Origin: a virus
IMG/VR virus record: IMGVR_UViG_3300024221_000571
Span: 1-32,207 of that record
DNA: 32,207 nt
Direction: 5' to 3' (one strand)
Shown: one piece after another, positions 15,309 through 23,451 of the stretch
How the letters are laid out: each line of letters opens with the position of its first letter
How positions within the stretch are numbered: position 1 is the first letter of the stretch
Notes under the pieces: generated by a model
The model's database searches: none
What the model was told of the DNA's origin: nothing
Seen by the model: the letters and a program-made list of their open reading frames with translations, nothing else
Position numbers and translations under genes: made by a program

Positions 15309-17537
15309 ATGAAGGCTTTATTAGCACCACTACAAAGATTAGCAAATATTATAGAATACCAGAATGAAAAGATAGATCAAATTCATTCAGTCTTAACGGT
15401 AGATTTAAAGAAAGCAGCTAGTAATAATTTTTCAGAACTGAAAAAACAGACTAGGCTATTACTAGATATTAAAGGATTGCTAAAAGCGCAGTCAAAGGAT
15501 AAAGGATCCAAAGACGGTGGCGGAGGTGGATTTAAAATGCCTAGTGCTATGCAAGCTTTAGGCGCAGGACTAGTTATAGTGAGTATTGCGGCCGGATTAG
15601 TTGCCGCTGCTGGTATTTTTATGTTAATGCCTGCTATAAATCCAATGCAATTAGTATCAGCTTTATTAATAGCAGCTGTATTTTTAGCATTAGCACCTGT
15701 ATTTTCAGAGATATTAAAATCTCAACAAGGAGGTGGAATGGTAGATAAAATGCTGGGTGGAAAGCCTAAAGGAGATCAAATGACTTCTCCTAAAGACGCT
15801 CTTAAAAATACAGGAGCCGCTGTGCTAGCGATGATTTCTATGGCAGCTGGTATTACAGTATCTTCTTGGATTTTACAATTAATTATGCCAGTTTCTTTTG
15901 CGAAACTAGGTTCAGCTATATTAATAGGTTTAGTATTTATACCATTGGGTTATGCTTTTGGATTTATTATAAAGGCCTTAGCTGCCGCTAAAATACAAAT
16001 GAACCCTAAAGGAATTGGAATGATAGGTATGGTATCATTAGCAATGGCCGCAATCGCAGTTGGTATATCTTTAGTCGCTATGACTTGGAACGCAATGATG
16101 CCTGATAATTTTGTTAAATTACCGCCATGGGAATGGGTTATAAAGTCTGCTTTAATTTTAGGTATATTTGCAGGTGCATTTTATTTAATTGCTAAAGCGG
16201 TAAAAGGTATGAGTTTTAAGGAAATGATAATGACAGGGCTTGTATTACCGATGATGGCTTTAGCTATTGTTGGAGTTGCTTTTGTATTTCAATTATTTGA
16301 TTCGGTCGGCACATTTACATCGCCTCCTCTTGAATGGAGTTTAAAAGCAGGATTAACTTTACTTATATTTTCTCTTCCATTTATAGCAATTGCTTTAATT
16401 GCAAAAAAATTAGATTTTAAAGCTGTAGTTAAAACGGCACTCGCTATGGTTTTAATATCAATCGCAATATTAGGAACAGCTTGGATATTTTCAGCACTAG
16501 ATGGTGTCACATACTTGTCACCTCCGCTTGATTGGGTTATTGCTTCTGCAATAGCAATTACAATATTTGCAATTCCACTTCTCGTGGTATCATTGATAGC
16601 AAAAACAGGTGGTGGAGCTGTTGGGATTCTTATTGGCGCTGCTGGTATTATTTTAATTGCAGGAACCATGTGGGTTGTTGCTTGGATATTTAGTAAATTA
16701 CCTGATTTAAGCGCAATTTCTAAAAACTTTACTGATGCAATTATGTACCCTATAGACGCGATGATAAATGTACTTAATAGATTTAAAAATGAAATAGGTA
16801 TAGAAAATTTATTACCAATGGCAGGTGGTCTTATTGCAATAGCTGCGGGTTGGTTAGCTTTAACAGCCGCTCTTGCTGGTCAATCTATTGGAGGTTTGGT
16901 TTCTGGAGCTGCAAACGCAATTGGTGATTTCTTAGGATTTGAAGGTGACGGACCTGCAGATCTTTTAGATAAATTAGCAGAGAGAAAAGATTCTATTATT
17001 GCATTAGGAAATCCTATAAAAATCTTAGGAATAGGTATTGCTAGAATAGCATCAAGCTCTAAAGGACTTAAACTTGCTTTATCATCTATGACCGCCTTAG
17101 TATCTCGTAATAGATCAAAAGAATTTGAAAAAGTAGCAACATCAAGTGAAAGGCTAGCAAAGGCATTTAGAAGTATTTCTGCGTCAACTAGATCAATGAA
17201 TGTTAAAGCAATGAATGCTTCTTCAAGAATGTTTGAGGCAATTGCAAAAATAGCAGAGAATGACGGTGAAGATGCTATAACAGTACTTGCTGGACAATTA
17301 TTAGAGGCGGTTGAACATCTTTCAGAAACAGTAGACAATTTAGAAAAAGCAAGTGAGTCAAACCAGAAAGGCATGAAAGACGCCCTATCAGGCATAATGG
17401 ATTCATTCTTAGATCGACTTAAAGGTGTTGATAATGAGACAGGTGAGACTCCTGCATTATTTGATGTAAGCGGAGTTATTGAGGCAATAGAGGAACTTGA
17501 AGCAAGATTCGATAGCCCTCTATTCATTAAAAAATAA
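15309..17537 (+). CDS. Tape measure protein candidate
   Basis: 742 residues. It has an N-terminal coiled coil (about 5-60), a Gly run (70-74), then about ten hydrophobic segments between residues 82 and 550 and a soluble helical C-terminal third (about 550-742). A repeating pattern is visible in the hydrophobic half, with PPWEWVIKSALIL, PPLEWSLKAGLTL and PPLDWVIASAIAI each opening one repeat. Long hydrophobic-helical proteins directly after the assembly chaperone pair are typically tape measures, which set tail length and are ejected into the host envelope; T4 uses gp29 (590 aa) for this. No lysozyme or peptidase motif is visible. A virion membrane-active protein is the alternative. Confidence 0.7.
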   Translation: MKALLAPLQRLANIIEYQNEKIDQIHSVLTVDLKKAASNNFSELKKQTRLLLDIKGLLKAQSKDKGSKDGGGGGFKMPSAMQALGAGLVIVSIAAGLVAAAGIFMLMPAINPMQLVSALLIAAVFLALAPVFSEILKSQQGGGMVDKMLGGKPKGDQMTSPKDALKNTGAAVLAMISMAAGITVSSWILQLIMPVSFAKLGSAILIGLVFIPLGYAFGFIIKALAAAKIQMNPKGIGMIGMVSLAMAAIAVGISLVAMTWNAMMPDNFVKLPPWEWVIKSALILGIFAGAFYLIAKAVKGMSFKEMIMTGLVLPMMALAIVGVAFVFQLFDSVGTFTSPPLEWSLKAGLTLLIFSLPFIAIALIAKKLDFKAVVKTALAMVLISIAILGTAWIFSALDGVTYLSPPLDWVIASAIAITIFAIPLLVVSLIAKTGGGAVGILIGAAGIILIAGTMWVVAWIFSKLPDLSAISKNFTDAIMYPIDAMINVLNRFKNEIGIENLLPMAGGLIAIAAGWLALTAALAGQSIGGLVSGAANAIGDFLGFEGDGPADLLDKLAERKDSIIALGNPIKILGIGIARIASSSKGLKLALSSMTALVSRNRSKEFEKVATSSERLAKAFRSISASTRSMNVKAMNASSRMFEAIAKIAENDGEDAITVLAGQLLEAVEHLSETVDNLEKASESNQKGMKDALSGIMDSFLDRLKGVDNETGETPALFDVSGVIEAIEELEARFDSPLFIKK

Positions 17538-17600
17538 GCTGGCACATAATATTTTTGAAACTTTACTGAATAGAATAGTATAATTATTAAAATTCATAAT

Positions 17601-17882
17601 ATGCTAGACACTATATTTCTATCAGCCTTAATCGTTCTACTTGCGATTAATTTTATTTTAGATTATAAATCATCTAAAAAAACTAAAACAATACATAATG
17701 ATGTCTTGAAACAAAGGCTCGATAAGCTTTCAAAAAAAGTTAGTGCAATTAATATTAGAACAGTAGGATGTGGTCCAGCTCTTGAAGAAGACCTACAGCT
17801 TACAATGAAACAATTAGAATCTGTACAAGAAAAAATTGCAGAGCTAGAGGTTAGTATTCAAAATCTTTCAAACAAAAAGTAA
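17601..17882 (+). CDS. Small single-pass membrane protein with coiled coil
   Basis: 93 residues. One N-terminal transmembrane helix (about 4-21) is followed by a basic stretch and a C-terminal coiled coil (about 55-92). There are no lipobox or catalytic residues. Inner-membrane spanins (Rz-type) have this general layout but so do many unrelated small proteins; there is no companion lipoprotein nearby. A 63-base leader with an AGTATAATTA box precedes it, and the next gene starts one base after its stop. Confidence 0.65.
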   Translation: MLDTIFLSALIVLLAINFILDYKSSKKTKTIHNDVLKQRLDKLSKKVSAINIRTVGCGPALEEDLQLTMKQLESVQEKIAELEVSIQNLSNKK

Positions 17883-17883
17883 T

Positions 17884-18066
17884 ATGACTAAAGCAAGTAT
17901 TGTACAAAAACTATTAGAGGAAAAGCATATTACTACAGAAGAGGCAGTGGTTTTATTACAAGGTGAAGTTGTAAATATTCCAATGTATACTCCTAACCCA
18001 TATTTTGATAACCCAAACTATACAACACCACCGATATGGTGTTCAACTCCAAATACAACATCATGA
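17884..18066 (+). CDS. Small protein with short SHOCT-like helix pair and Pro/Asn/Thr tail
   Basis: 60 residues. The N-terminal half (VQKLLEEKHITTEEAVVLLQGE) looks like a short helix-turn-helix of the kind found at the ends of oligomerising proteins. The C-terminal half is rich in P, N, T and Y (NPYFDNPNYTTPP), probably disordered. It is packed one base after the previous gene and its stop overlaps the next start (ATGA). Function is not recognisable. Confidence 0.6.
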   Translation: MTKASIVQKLLEEKHITTEEAVVLLQGEVVNIPMYTPNPYFDNPNYTTPPIWCSTPNTTS

Positions 18067-18275
18067 GTAACTCTTACGAAAAATATTTAGAACTTAAAGA
18101 AGAAGGAGCATTTGATTTTGATCCAACTAATTATGAAATGGTCTTACAGAAAGCAGCAAAGATTGGATTAAAAACTCAAATTTTATATTCTGCAATGGAT
18201 CTTATTAGAGATAATTCAGAATTAACAAACAGCGCTGCAATCTTGCTTGCTTCAAAAAACTGGAACGTTATATAA
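18063..18275 (+). CDS. Small hypothetical helical protein
   Basis: 70 residues from the ATG at 18063, which overlaps the preceding TGA; an in-frame ATG at 18036 exists but would overlap the upstream gene by 31 bases. The sequence is an amphipathic helical bundle without cysteines or known motifs. It sits one base before the methyltransferase gene, so the four genes from 17601 form one tightly packed unit. Confidence 0.65.
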   Translation: MSNSYEKYLELKEEGAFDFDPTNYEMVLQKAAKIGLKTQILYSAMDLIRDNSELTNSAAILLASKNWNVI

Positions 18276-18276
18276 T

Positions 18277-18906
18277 ATGGGATTTGTTATTAGGACTCTT
18301 AGGAAGGTTATGCTTGCAACAAATAATTATTTAGATCCTAAGCATTCAGTTCTTTTAGAATTAGGGGATCAAAACGCGTTCAATAGTTTAGTAAACTCAG
18401 AGAAAATAAATAAATTTAGGATTAAAGATATTATGCATGCATATTTTAAAGAATATCATACATTAGATCTAAAGGGTTCAGATATTGTAAAAACAGATTT
18501 ATCAGAGTACTCACCTGGTTTATTTAAAGCAGACATAATAACAAACATTGGAACTTCAGAACATGTTGAACTTGAAGAAGGGCAATGGAATTGTTGGAGA
18601 AATTTACACAGTTGGTTAAATGTAGGTGGTATAATGATTCATGAATTACCTGAACTAGGTGGTTGGCCAGGACATTGTAGATATTATACAACTATGGAAT
18701 ATTTTAAATCTTTAGAAAAATGCGGATATAAAATACTAGAATTAGATACTCATAAATTTAATATTGGAAATTGTATATGGTGTGTTGTTCGAAAAATTGA
18801 AGATTTACCTTTCATGGACTTTGAAACTTTCTTTTTAAATATGAAAATAGAAAGAGAAACACAAATAGCCGGAACTATAGAAAGTAATAACCCTAAAAAA
18901 CTATAA
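18277..18906 (+). CDS. Class I SAM-dependent methyltransferase-like protein
   Basis: 209 residues from the ATG one base after the preceding stop; a longer frame from 18247 would run back into that gene. Motif I is LLELGDQNA (26-34), followed by an acidic strand end (IVKTDLSE, about 70-77), DIITNIGTSEHV (86-97) as the motif IV region and WLNVGGIMIHELP (113-125) as the post-motif strand. HCRYYTTMEYFKSLEKCGY fits the final strand and helix region. The fold is clear but the substrate is not: no DNA-methylase N-P-P-Y/F or D-P-P-Y is present, so a sugar, protein or small molecule is more likely than DNA. It neighbours nuclease and nucleotide-sugar epimerase genes. Confidence 0.75.
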   Translation: MGFVIRTLRKVMLATNNYLDPKHSVLLELGDQNAFNSLVNSEKINKFRIKDIMHAYFKEYHTLDLKGSDIVKTDLSEYSPGLFKADIITNIGTSEHVELEEGQWNCWRNLHSWLNVGGIMIHELPELGGWPGHCRYYTTMEYFKSLEKCGYKILELDTHKFNIGNCIWCVVRKIEDLPFMDFETFFLNMKIERETQIAGTIESNNPKKL

Positions 18907-18907
18907 T

Positions 18908-19336
18908 ATGTATCAATATAAAGCTAAAGTAAATAGAATTATAGATGGAGATTCAGTAGTCTTAGATATTGATTTAGGTTTTGATATGTGGATTAAAAAA
19001 CAAAATGTAAGAATACATGGTATCGATACCCCTGAGTGTCGAACAAGAGATCTTGATGAAAAGGCAAGAGGATTAATGGCAAAAAGTCATGTTAAAGATC
19101 TTTTACAAATTGGAGAAAAAGTCACAATAAATACTTATAGAGATAAAGCCGGTAAGTTTGGCAGAATTTTAGGAAAAGTAATAAATATAGAAGGAATAGA
19201 TATAGGACAATCTCTTTTAGATAATCACTTAGCAGTCGAATATTATGGACAATCTAAAGATGAAATAAAAGAACAGCACCTTGAAAATAGGTCAATATTA
19301 ATATTAGAACAAAGATACACACCTAATGAAGATTAA
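18908..19336 (+). CDS. Staphylococcal-nuclease-like (thermonuclease) protein
   Basis: 142 residues, the size of a minimal SNase OB-fold domain. Catalytic features are present: IIDGDSVVLD with D13 (about 11-20), RIHGIDTPE (35-43) containing the first arginine and the metal/active Asp, and GKFGRILGKV (82-91) with the second arginine R86. There is no signal peptide, so it would act in the cell, perhaps degrading host nucleic acid or processing phage DNA. It starts one base after the methyltransferase stop and overlaps the RmlC gene by 11 bases, so it belongs to the same unit. Confidence 0.9.
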   Translation: MYQYKAKVNRIIDGDSVVLDIDLGFDMWIKKQNVRIHGIDTPECRTRDLDEKARGLMAKSHVKDLLQIGEKVTINTYRDKAGKFGRILGKVINIEGIDIGQSLLDNHLAVEYYGQSKDEIKEQHLENRSILILEQRYTPNED

Positions 19337-19904
19337 CAAAGATTTTTTAATCCATGGCTTGATAGAATTCATACCAAACATATATGAAGACAGTCGTGGA
19401 CAGTTTATAGAAACCTTTAACGAGAACGTGCTCAGGGACCTCGGGTTTACAGAACACTTTAAACAGGATAATCAAAGTATCTCAGAGGCTGGGGTGTTTA
19501 GGGGGATCCATTTACAATCAGATCCACATGCCCAAGGAAAATTAGTAAGAGTAGCTAAAGGTAGTGTAATTGATTATGCAATAGATTTAAGACCGCAATC
19601 TCCGACGTTTGGTCAATGGGATAGTGTTCTTTTATCAGCAGATAGAGGAAATCAATTTTGGATTCCGGAAGGATTTGGACATGCTTTTCTTGCACTTGAG
19701 GATGATACTATTTTTTGCTATAAATGTACTGAGGTATATGCTCCCGATCACCAGGTAGGTATCAGGTGGGACGACAAGGATATTAATTTAGATCTTGAAC
19801 ATACAGTTTATGCAGGTGATATTAAAATAAGTGATAAAGACAAAGACGCTTTATACTTTTCAGAATTCGCTAGAGATTATATAAATAAACCAACATTATT
19901 ATGA
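19326..19904 (+). CDS. rmlC: RmlC-like dTDP-4-dehydrorhamnose 3,5-epimerase
   Basis: 192 residues, full length for RmlC. It would epimerise C3 and C5 of dTDP-4-keto-6-deoxyglucose in dTDP-L-rhamnose synthesis. Visible family features are DSRGQFIETF (22-31), VFRGIHLQ with catalytic H62, AIDLRPQSPTFGQW (85-98), WIPEGFGHAFLAL (112-124) and Y132 in the FCYKCTEVY run, which match the two catalytic positions known for the family. The early part is more GC-rich than neighbours, hinting at acquisition. No RmlA, B or D is next to it, although an SDR epimerase lies at 26706. It may act on host or phage glycans together with host enzymes. Confidence 0.9.
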   Translation: MKINKDFLIHGLIEFIPNIYEDSRGQFIETFNENVLRDLGFTEHFKQDNQSISEAGVFRGIHLQSDPHAQGKLVRVAKGSVIDYAIDLRPQSPTFGQWDSVLLSADRGNQFWIPEGFGHAFLALEDDTIFCYKCTEVYAPDHQVGIRWDDKDINLDLEHTVYAGDIKISDKDKDALYFSEFARDYINKPTLL

Positions 19905-20125
19905 GTTATATGAAAAAATTCTTAAGTATTATTATTATTATTGCCTTATACGCAATGCTATTAGCAATTCCTTTACAATTTTTATGGAATTATTGTTTAG
20001 TTCCAGCGATTGATGGTGTTAATACAATTTCTGCTACTCAGGCATTAGGATTAAATTTTTTAGCTGCTATATTATTTAAAGACAGTGATTTAACAAAAAA
20101 TATAAGTAATGAACAAGATGAATAA
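19901..20125 (+). CDS. Small membrane protein, two hydrophobic segments
   Basis: 74 residues, overlapping the RmlC stop. The first transmembrane helix covers about residues 5-30 and a second, shorter hydrophobic stretch carries the TISATQALGLNFLAAILFK motif (about 42-60). The FLWNYCLVPA plus QALGLNFLAAILFK arrangement recurs in many small bacterial and phage proteins of unknown role. The C-terminus is charged. It may be a small inner-membrane protein modifying the host envelope. Confidence 0.65.
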   Translation: MSYMKKFLSIIIIIALYAMLLAIPLQFLWNYCLVPAIDGVNTISATQALGLNFLAAILFKDSDLTKNISNEQDE

Positions 20126-20351
20126 AGTTACAGAGATATTTAAATCTTGGAAAATAGCGTATAATCCTCTATCAAGTCAATCTGAATTGGCTGAAAAAAG
20201 AATTGCAATATGCGATTCTTGTGAATTTAAATCTTCAGTTCCGTTTCCAAGGTGCACCGTATGTGGATGCGCTTTAAAAGGTAAAATATATTCACCTATC
20301 AAAGGTTCATGTCCTAAAGGAAAGTGGGACGAAATAGACGCAACTCAATAA
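20109..20351 (+). CDS. Small zinc-ribbon protein
   Basis: 80 residues from ATG 20109 (20118 is an alternative), overlapping the previous gene by 17 bases. Two knuckles, CDSC (35-38) and CTVC (49-52), with extra cysteines at 54 and 68, form a zinc-ribbon-like site. The helical N-terminus and the SCPKGKWDE end are typical of small phage zinc-binding proteins of unknown role. It could bind nucleic acid or act as an adaptor; the partner is not shown. Confidence 0.7.
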   Translation: MNKMNKVTEIFKSWKIAYNPLSSQSELAEKRIAICDSCEFKSSVPFPRCTVCGCALKGKIYSPIKGSCPKGKWDEIDATQ

Positions 20352-20358
20352 TAACTTT

Positions 20359-20946
20359 ATGGTAATCTACGTTGCTCCTCCAAGAGGTGTAAAAGAGAAG
20401 GAATCTTGTTTAGCTTGGTTAAAACATTATAAATATGAAGTTATTTGGTTAGATCTAAGACGTAAGGTTAAGGGACCTTTATTATTATGTGGAGGTGCAG
20501 ACATTGGAAAAGATCCAGAAAGAGATGAAAAAGAATTTGTATGGATTAAACAGGCATTAGATTCTGGATATCCTATTCTAGGTTTATGTCGAGGAATGCA
20601 AGTATTAAATCATTATTTTGGAGGAAAGGTTGAAGATCTAAGCGAATCTATAGTAGAAGATCATAAAGCAGCAGACTTTTCTGAAAACATAGATCATAGT
20701 GGAAAACCATCTCAATTCCACACAGTTGAAGACTTAAATGGAAAGTTAATTAACGTTAATTCCCGACACCACCAACACTGCCCTATTCTAGCAGATAATT
20801 TTACAGCAACGCATCTATCATATCCTCTATATTCTGTTATAGAAGGATTTGAAGACGTTGAAAGAAAGATATGGGCATGTCAGTGGCATCCTGAAAAAAT
20901 GGAATCTGAGGATAATGAATATCCATTAAATAAACTTCGAAAATAA
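20359..20946 (+). CDS. Class I glutamine amidotransferase-like hydrolase (peptidase C26/PuuD type)
   Basis: 195 residues. The catalytic triad of class I GATases is complete: nucleophile C77 in ILGLCRGMQVL, and H177 and E179 in ACQWHPEKME. VNSRHHQH (133-140) is the motif that distinguishes PuuD-type gamma-glutamyl hydrolases. It would cleave a gamma-glutamyl amide, or supply ammonia to an unseen partner. No amidoligase or synthetase is adjacent. Phage GATases of this family are known near carboxylate-amine ligases, so the partner may lie outside this window. Two hairpins after the stop end the unit. Confidence 0.85.
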   Translation: MVIYVAPPRGVKEKESCLAWLKHYKYEVIWLDLRRKVKGPLLLCGGADIGKDPERDEKEFVWIKQALDSGYPILGLCRGMQVLNHYFGGKVEDLSESIVEDHKAADFSENIDHSGKPSQFHTVEDLNGKLINVNSRHHQHCPILADNFTATHLSYPLYSVIEGFEDVERKIWACQWHPEKMESEDNEYPLNKLRK

Positions 20947-20976
20947 TTTAAATATATAGTCTACCAAGGATGCGCT

Positions 20977-20996
20977 TGCGTTTCATAGGAAACGCA
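20977..20996 (+). terminator. Hairpin after glutamine amidotransferase gene
   Basis: TGCGTTTC (20977-20984) pairs with GAAACGCA (20989-20996) around ATAG and is followed by TATTTT. It is perfect over eight pairs but has a short T tract; it probably acts with the stronger hairpin just downstream. Confidence 0.6.
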
Positions 20997-21007
20997 TATT
21001 TTAAGAT

Positions 21008-21035
21008 AACCTAGAGCTATGCTCTGGGTTTTTTT
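21008..21035 (+). terminator. Rho-independent terminator
   Basis: AACCTAGAGC (21008-21017) pairs with GCTCTGGGTT (21021-21030), ten pairs with one G-T, loop TAT, then five further T. This closes the unit that runs from the methyltransferase region to the amidotransferase. Confidence 0.85.
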
Positions 21036-21050
21036 GCATATTTGTTAATA

Positions 21051-21110
21051 GCTTTTGAAAATAAATGCCCAAAAGTTTTTTTATGTCGTTTATTTTGCTT
21101 ATATTAGTAT
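21051..21110 (+). promoter_or_regulatory. Phage promoter with conserved upstream element (copy 2)
   Basis: An upstream TTTTGAAAATAAATG block leads into AAAAGTTTTTTTATG (21071-21085), then TATATTAG (21100-21107). The next gene starts at 21138. The upstream stretch is almost identical to those at 21425, 29771 and 31265. Confidence 0.8.
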
Positions 21111-21137
21111 AGTAATAATTAATAAAAACAAACAAAC

Positions 21138-21422
21138 ATGTATCAAAACCTATCAGATCGAAACAAATCATTACTCCTTCAAGGAGCAAAAACAACAGGT
21201 TCCTTTGTAGAAGGATATTATTATATTGAAGAAAGCTTATATATTAACGAATCAGAGTCTCTCTATAAGTTCTGTGAGTGGATTGATAATGAGATCGGCG
21301 GCGCTGGTCCAATTAACATACAGGATCTTTGGTATGCATTTAATCATCCACAAGAACAATTTTCTAAAAATGTTGCAAAATATTGGAAAGAAGAGATGGA
21401 TAAAATTAAATCATATTGTTAA
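21138..21422 (+). CDS. Hypothetical small acidic protein
   Basis: 94 residues, acidic and aromatic-rich, mostly helical, with no recognisable motif. It lies alone between two copies of the strong promoter, which suggests early expression of a host-directed or regulatory small protein. The leader is A-rich without a Shine-Dalgarno sequence, as usual in Bacteroidetes. Confidence 0.7.
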   Translation: MYQNLSDRNKSLLLQGAKTTGSFVEGYYYIEESLYINESESLYKFCEWIDNEIGGAGPINIQDLWYAFNHPQEQFSKNVAKYWKEEMDKIKSYC

Positions 21423-21424
21423 TA

Positions 21425-21490
21425 ACTTTTGAAAATAAATGCCCAAAAGTTTTTTTATCCCAATAAAAAGTGTTATATTTAACTATAATT
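21425..21490 (+). promoter_or_regulatory. Phage promoter with conserved upstream element (copy 3)
   Basis: TTTTGAAAATAAATG and AAAAGTTTTTTTATCCC (21445-21461) precede TTATATTT (21473-21480) and an ACTATAATT stretch. This copy has the ATCCC variant, shared with copies at 29788, 31285 and 31904. Confidence 0.8.
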
Positions 21491-21503
21491 AAAAGCAAAG
21501 CAC

Positions 21504-21614
21504 ATGGACCCACTTAAGCTAGACATTAGAAACACCCTTGCAGATTATGAAAATGATCGCATCACAGTCGAGGAATTAATTGACTTCCTCCATGAAATAA
21601 GTGCAGACAAATAA
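21504..21614 (+). CDS. 36-residue hypothetical protein
   Basis: A short frame, beginning MDPLKLDIRNTLADYENDR and ending FLHEISADK, is the first ATG after promoter copy 3 and is followed at once by promoter copy 4. It is acidic and helical. No family is recognised. The tight promoter-gene-promoter arrangement is the reason to call it. Confidence 0.55.
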   Translation: MDPLKLDIRNTLADYENDRITVEELIDFLHEISADK

Positions 21615-21625
21615 ACAGCATATAA

Positions 21626-21670
21626 TTTTTTTATGTCAAATAAAAGTGTTATATTTAACTATAATTAAAA
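21626..21670 (+). promoter_or_regulatory. Phage promoter (copy 4, short form)
   Basis: TTTTTTTATGTC (21626-21637) and TTATATTT (21649-21656) are followed by an ACTATAATTAAAAACG leader. It lacks the GAAAATAAATG upstream block. The next ATG is at 21682. Confidence 0.75.
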
Positions 21671-21681
21671 ACGTAATAGAA

Positions 21682-22008
21682 ATGAATAAATTAGAAGCAT
21701 TAGGATTAGTTGAAACAACTTCAAAAACTCAAAAGAAAAACGGAACAAGATGTTGGTATGATCCAATTGCGGATTGTGATTATCTAAGCTATGCAAGTGG
21801 TTATGTTCGTAGAGCATATACATATTGTTCATATAGATCAGGAGAACTTGATCGCACGATTTACCAATTAAACTTAACTCGTAAAGGAGTTTTTAAATGG
21901 AAAGAAACAGAATATGATTGCACAGAAAGGATTATGATCCCTAGTGAAACTGATCGTTTATCAAGATTAGTACATTGTGTAGCAGTTTATAGAAATAATA
22001 AAAAATAA
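21682..22008 (+). CDS. Hypothetical protein rich in Tyr and Cys
   Basis: 108 residues from the ATG at 21682; the frame extends upstream to 21601 but that part is promoter. It contains five to six cysteines scattered without a clear CxxC, and several aromatic residues in strand-like segments (YVRRAYTYCSYRSGELDRTI). No known family is seen. It lies five bases before the polynucleotide phosphatase gene and is probably co-transcribed with it. Confidence 0.65.
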   Translation: MNKLEALGLVETTSKTQKKNGTRCWYDPIADCDYLSYASGYVRRAYTYCSYRSGELDRTIYQLNLTRKGVFKWKETEYDCTERIMIPSETDRLSRLVHCVAVYRNNKK

Positions 22009-22013
22009 ATAAA

Positions 22014-22472
22014 ATGACTTCAGTAATTTTTGACCTTGACGGAACTTTAGCTCTCATCGATGATAGAAGAGCTCTAGCAACCAAAGATAATGGTAAAATG
22101 GATTGGGATGTATTCTTTGATCCTAAAAACATTGTATTAGATAAACCAAATTGGCCGGTGATCTTAATGCTACAAACCCTGCAACGTGATGGCCATCGAA
22201 TTGTAATTTTTAGTGGTAGATCTAAAGCAACCAAAGATGCAACCCGCGCTTGGTTAAATGATTTTCATATTAAATTCGATGTGTTAAAGATGCGACCAAC
22301 AGCAGGCGGCATGAAATTCATGAAAGACGACAAATTAAAAAAGATTTGGTTAGATGATCTGTTCCCAGATAAAAAGCAAATTCTAGGAGTTTTTGATGAT
22401 AGAGACCAAGTGGTTCAGATGTGGCGCGACAATGGACTCACATGTTTTCAAGTTGCCCCAGGAGATTTCTAA
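22014..22472 (+). CDS. Polynucleotide 3'-phosphatase domain (T4 Pnk C-terminal type), stand-alone
   Basis: 152 residues of HAD fold. Motif I is FDLDGTLA (6-13) with D7 and D9; motif II region IFSGR; motif IV GVFDDRDQVVQMWRDNGLTC followed by FQVAPGDF. That ending is characteristic of the phosphatase half of T4 polynucleotide kinase (PseT). The N-terminal kinase half with its P-loop is absent and no separate kinase is in this window. It would remove 3'-phosphates from RNA or DNA ends, for example during repair of cleaved host or phage tRNA. A nested hairpin terminator follows. Confidence 0.88.
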   Translation: MTSVIFDLDGTLALIDDRRALATKDNGKMDWDVFFDPKNIVLDKPNWPVILMLQTLQRDGHRIVIFSGRSKATKDATRAWLNDFHIKFDVLKMRPTAGGMKFMKDDKLKKIWLDDLFPDKKQILGVFDDRDQVVQMWRDNGLTCFQVAPGDF

Positions 22473-22496
22473 TATATAAATCCTACAACAACTAAT

Positions 22497-22546
22497 AATC
22501 TCCGATACTCTTAGGAAATTTTATATTTCCGCACAGGAGATTTTTT
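22497..22546 (+). terminator. Nested hairpin terminator
   Basis: AATCTCC (22497-22503) pairs with GGAGATT (22536-22542); inside, GGAAAT (22514-22519) pairs with ATTTCC (22525-22530). The T run follows the outer stem. It separates the phosphatase from the GH16 gene, which then needs its own start of transcription or read-through. Confidence 0.75.
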
Positions 22547-22563
22547 AAAAACACGACATAACG

Positions 22564-23448
22564 ATGGTACCAATTAGGCATTACATGCAGCAGACTTGGC
22601 TGCAAAATATCAAAAATGCACTCTTACGCTTTAAGGCATGGCAGCGCACTAACAGTAATACAATCCAGGAGATTAAAATTAAATACCCGCCGAGGAATTA
22701 CAACCTGGTCGCCCACTACCCAACCCCAGAATTGGGTGAAGGGGCCGCATGGCGTACCGGCCACCCTTGGGGAAGGGTGCACCGCGATCAATTATGGCGA
22801 TATTGGCCACAACCTAATAATACTCCAAGTCCTACAGTTTATCCAATGCATGAAGGACTGGCATTAGAGTTGCGCAAATATCCAAAAACCTTTAGAAAAT
22901 CAGAACAACCGAAGTGGCAGCAAGGCGGCCTGCCCGATGAGTGGACGCCAACCTGGGCTACCGGTTTAATAAGTACTAAGAAGGCATATCAGTATGGTTG
23001 GTTTGAAGCAGAAATAAAACTTCCAACTCAGGCTCAAATGTGGTCCGCATTCTGGCTGATGGGCTTAGAGGCCTGGCCACCTGAAATAGACATCTTTGAA
23101 AGTTTTACGTATGAGGATCCAAATGACATCCATGTAGAAACTAATTTTCACTTTGGAGTGATCGGAGATAAAAAATTCCCAAAGGCTGATTTGGGAGCGG
23201 CACGCATTCCACTAAAGAATCCAAATGGTAGATGGATCCAATATGCATGTCACTGGACCGAGAATTATATTAGAATTTATATGGATGGGCACTGTGTACA
23301 AGAGTGTAAAGTTCCAAGTATTTTGAAACAATTTTCAATTCCACAGTATATTATATTGAACAATGGTTGTAAAGACCCTAAAACGACAAGTACGGAACCT
23401 ACAGAAGGTGCAATGCTTGTTAGAAACGTTAAAATTTATCAAAAATAA
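22564..23448 (+). CDS. Glycoside hydrolase family 16 enzyme
   Basis: 294 residues. The GH16 active site is intact: EIDIFE (174-179) with nucleophile E174 and acid/base E179. Also present are the aromatic GWFEAEIKLP strand (145-154) and FWLMG. Family members cut beta-1,3/1,4-glucans, agar, carrageenan or xyloglucan; the sequence alone does not fix the substrate. There is no signal peptide or anchor, so it must act inside the cell, be released at lysis or ride on the virion. The first 250 bases are notably GC-rich against the AT-rich background, which suggests recent transfer. A HAD phosphatase gene follows after three bases. Confidence 0.92.
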   Translation: MVPIRHYMQQTWLQNIKNALLRFKAWQRTNSNTIQEIKIKYPPRNYNLVAHYPTPELGEGAAWRTGHPWGRVHRDQLWRYWPQPNNTPSPTVYPMHEGLALELRKYPKTFRKSEQPKWQQGGLPDEWTPTWATGLISTKKAYQYGWFEAEIKLPTQAQMWSAFWLMGLEAWPPEIDIFESFTYEDPNDIHVETNFHFGVIGDKKFPKADLGAARIPLKNPNGRWIQYACHWTENYIRIYMDGHCVQECKVPSILKQFSIPQYIILNNGCKDPKTTSTEPTEGAMLVRNVKIYQK

Positions 23449-23451
23449 AAT

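Noticed and set aside
16289-17545. Minus-strand frames opposite the tape measure gene
   Set aside because: Low-complexity reverse images of a hydrophobic gene; no start context or promoter.
22473-22480. TATATAAA as a promoter for the GH16 gene
   Set aside because: It lies upstream of a nested terminator that separates it from that gene, and it lacks the leading G.
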